64,000 nt of DNA, from assembly GCA_007556525.1 (NCBI GenBank), contig SWJS01000007.1, forward strand, positions 84,791 to 148,790, written 5' to 3'. The stretch comes from Lysobacteraceae bacterium CU05-9. GTDB taxonomy: Bacteria > Pseudomonadota > Gammaproteobacteria > Xanthomonadales > Xanthomonadaceae. Shown piece by piece: positions 62,510 through 64,000 of this stretch. The notes under the pieces were generated by a model. That model was not told the origin of the DNA and did no database searches. It saw only the letters and a program-made list of their open reading frames with translations. How positions within the stretch are numbered: the first letter of the stretch is position 1; the number at the start of each line of letters is the position of its first letter. The position numbers were made by a program, and so were the translations under genes.

Positions 62510-63697
62510 TTACGTTCCTTTGATTTGCTCGGCGTCTTTGATGATTTTTTTGACACCGGACGGAGGGCAATATTTGAGTCCTTGCACATCGAGCGCGAAG
62601 CCAGTGTCTGACGGATTATCCAAAAGCCCCGAGAATCGCGGCAGAAAATCACTGGAATATAAACGCTGAGTACCAAGCGCAAATTTGTTCGCGCCTACAA
62701 CGAGCTTCCAATCCGCACCCGCCGCTTCTTGCGCGATCAGATAGCTGGACCCAAGATCCCCCGACGCCCACCGCAACTTACCCGTACATTCGTTGGAATC
62801 GAACGATCCGAACATCGCTCTCCTGTCGCCACTAACACGCAATCCACCTGTTGCTGCAACGATGTCCATGCCAACGGAGTGCCCGATGAGACGTCCATTT
62901 TCGGACTTGATTGTTTTCGCAATCAGCACCCATGGCGTATCGAAGCGCCAGTTCGCAACTTCCATGCTTTTGAGCAATCCAAGCGAAAATTCAATCGGTG
63001 CACTTTCAGCCGACTGCCGGTACTTTGCAAAATTCTCAACGATGAACTCCACACCGTTCATGCGTGCAGATGTCGATGGCAAAACCGTAAACGGAAACGT
63101 CAGGTTGATTCCGAACCCGTATGGCAGCACTTCGCCTTCATTGAATCGAATGTCCTCGAGTTCCACCCCCGCACCCTGCGGCACCGCTCCGGAGGAATTG
63201 TTTCCTAGGTAGGCGCGAGTGTCCGTGCTATTCGCACGAGTATGAACTTTCATCCCGCCGCCACTCTCAACGATCCGTTGCAAGTCATCACGCGAAAGCG
63301 CATGCACTTCCAAACCTGGAAAATACGGCGTAATCGCGGCGGACTGCGAATCACTTGCAAGCTGCAACTTTGCCCACTCCATAAGATCGAACTGCCGAAG
63401 TGCGGTCAGCGACACCAATTCAGTGCAAGTTGCCTGCGCAACGCCATCACTCGCGCAACGTTGTGCGGATTCTCTCATCGCCAAAAAATCCCCCTCCACA
63501 CTCTTCAACAACGCAAGTCGCGCACTCTCGGGCAACTTCTGATCAACCGACAATCGCTGGAGATTGGCATCCGTTGGCGCTTGAAGCGCTTCCGCAAGGA
63601 CATCCGAAGCTGCCGGCTTAGTCGGCACCGTCGAACATCCAACTGCTGCAACGGTGAACACACCAAAACAAAAAAACCGCGATGATTTCTTGAACAA
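62510..63697 (-). CDS. Hypothetical outer-membrane-type lipoprotein
   Basis: The frame is open from 63757, but the best start is TTG at 63697, which follows GAGGAA and begins a lipoprotein signal (LFKKSSRFFCFGVFTVAAVGC, Cys21). From there the protein has 395 residues. I recognise no family. The mature N-terminal ~100 residues look helical with four Cys (QRCASDGVAQATCTELV, two here), and the rest is rich in beta strands and Gly/Ser (for example VLPYGFGINLTFPFTVLPS). It may be an outer-surface or periplasmic protein; nothing gives a substrate. The gene sits alone between two direct repeats and next to the rRNA operon. Unusual start and isolation lower confidence in the exact N-terminus, not in the gene. 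Confidence 0.75.
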   Translation of the reverse strand: MFKKSSRFFCFGVFTVAAVGCSTVPTKPAASDVLAEALQAPTDANLQRLSVDQKLPESARLALLKSVEGDFLAMRESAQRCASDGVAQATCTELVSLTALRQFDLMEWAKLQLASDSQSAAITPYFPGLEVHALSRDDLQRIVESGGGMKVHTRANSTDTRAYLGNNSSGAVPQGAGVELEDIRFNEGEVLPYGFGINLTFPFTVLPSTSARMNGVEFIVENFAKYRQSAESAPIEFSLGLLKSMEVANWRFDTPWVLIAKTIKSENGRLIGHSVGMDIVAATGGLRVSGDRRAMFGSFDSNECTGKLRWASGDLGSSYLIAQEAAGADWKLVVGANKFALGTQRLYSSDFLPRFSGLLDNPSDTGFALDVQGLKYCPPSGVKKIIKDAEQIKGT

Positions 63698-63776
63698 AGC
63701 AATTTCCTCAGTTGGCGACAAGAACCCTGGACCGATGTCGTCCATCATACGACTCAATGGTCCCAGAACTTTGAGC

Positions 63777-63818
63777 TATAGGTAGAGGTAGACGATTGAG
63801 TGACAGAGCCGCTTCGCG
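63777..63818. repeat. Direct repeat copy 2, with adjoining inverted repeat
   Basis: GGTAGAGGTAGACGAT (63781-63796) then TGAGTGACAGAG and CCGCTTCGCG; matches copy 1 at 62451-62496. Directly after it, AGCCGC and GCGGCT form an inverted repeat within 63808-63831, followed by a second GACTCACTCC segment. The pattern is like a dispersed repeat of the genome, not an insertion-sequence end. Confidence 0.75.
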
Positions 63819-63885
63819 ACGGGCGCGGCTCCGCCGCTTTGACTCACTCCTCTGACTCGGACTCCAATTTTCCTGCGCGCAAAGA

Positions 63886-63915
63886 AAAACCCCGCACATT
63901 GCTGTACGGGGTTTT
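63886..63915 (-). terminator. rRNA operon terminator
   Basis: On the minus strand AAAACCCCGTACA and TGTGCGGGGTTTT form a stem of about 13 pairs (one G-U) with a GCAA tetraloop, followed by TTTCTTT-like sequence. It begins 8 bases after the 3' end of 5S rRNA. Confidence 0.9.
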
Positions 63916-63922
63916 GGGATAA

Positions 63923-64000
63923 ATGCCCAGCGATGACCTACTCTCGCATGGCTTGAGCCACACTACCATCGGCGCAAGAGCGTTTCACTTCCGAGTTCGG
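63923..64000 (-). rRNA. rrf: 5S ribosomal RNA (partial, 3' end)
   Basis: The 78 bases to the window edge are the reverse complement of the 3' two thirds of a bacterial 5S rRNA: CCGAACTCGGAAGTGAAACG (loop B/helix III), GCGCCGATGGTAGTGTGG and the 3' end CGCTGGGCAT. The 5' part lies beyond the window, so a 16S-23S-5S operon is read leftward into this region. Confidence 0.95.

Overview
The window reads as chromosomal DNA from a gammaproteobacterium of the Xanthomonadaceae/Lysobacterales type with moderate G+C (judged by eye). The reasons are a conserved mreBCD-mrdA-rodA-mltB-rlpA-dacC-ybeD-lipB-lipA block, an AlgR-like regulator overlapping or abutting hemC, dapF next to a DUF484 gene and xerC, the ygfB/pepP | zapB-like/zapA-6S RNA-ygfA junction, several large TonB-dependent receptors, and secreted prolyl oligopeptidases. 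No phage, insertion sequence, CRISPR array or tRNA was seen. Most of the window is vertically inherited core genome with a few accessory clusters between core blocks.

Layout. Positions 1-6111 hold a truncated GNAT gene, aspS, an FmdB-type zinc ribbon gene, the ABC-F ATPase yheS, and a divergent YbaL-type proton antiporter. At 6112-8290 a btuB-like cobalamin receptor lies on the minus strand behind a clear cobalamin riboswitch. At 8335-16688 an accessory nutrient-uptake cluster holds two tandem paralogous TonB-dependent receptors, each with its own promoter and terminator. They are followed by a lipoprotein esterase on the opposite strand, a phytanoyl-CoA-dioxygenase-like enzyme and a secreted GH13 protein. 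At 16685-30137 (minus) lie mgtC and adh, then lipA/lipB and the peptidoglycan elongation and maturation genes up to the mreB promoter. Positions 30184-31721 hold a PfkB-type kinase and a 3-methyladenine glycosylase. At 31773-39230 (minus) are an M1 peptidase, ubiE, hslVU with a good sigma-32 promoter, xerC, a DUF484 gene, dapF and lptM.

At 39274-43711 are two S9A oligopeptidases with signal peptides. At 43800-49433 a WYL regulator faces a three-gene molybdoenzyme operon that best matches cytoplasmic quinone-linked sulfite dehydrogenase SoeABC. At 49430-51122 are hemC and an AlgR-like LytTR regulator with a degenerate receiver. At 51183-56389 a second pair of TonB-dependent receptors is coupled to a serine carboxylesterase. 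At 56512-60982 are pepP, ygfB, a ZapB-like gene, zapA, 6S RNA, ygfA, an EVE-domain gene and rpiA. At 61064-63697 are a yegP-like gene, a family 2 glycosyltransferase and an unrecognised lipoprotein flanked by short direct repeats. The window ends in the 3' part of a minus-strand 5S rRNA gene with its terminator, so an rRNA operon enters from the right.

How the genes work together. MreBCD, PBP2 and RodA build the lateral wall; MltB, RlpA and DacC trim it. LipB makes octanoyl-ACP-derived octanoyl proteins and LipA inserts the sulfurs. HslVU is an ATP-dependent protease under heat-shock control. The receptor, esterase and hydrolase clusters plus secreted peptidases suggest a scavenger of polymers, peptides and metal or vitamin complexes. 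No plainly new defence or mobile system is visible. The most unusual items are the receptor-esterase-PhyH-GH13 cluster with a GH13 region I that departs from consensus, the degenerate AlgR-like receiver, the repeat-built C-terminal tail of PBP2, and the repeat-flanked orphan lipoprotein beside the rRNA operon.
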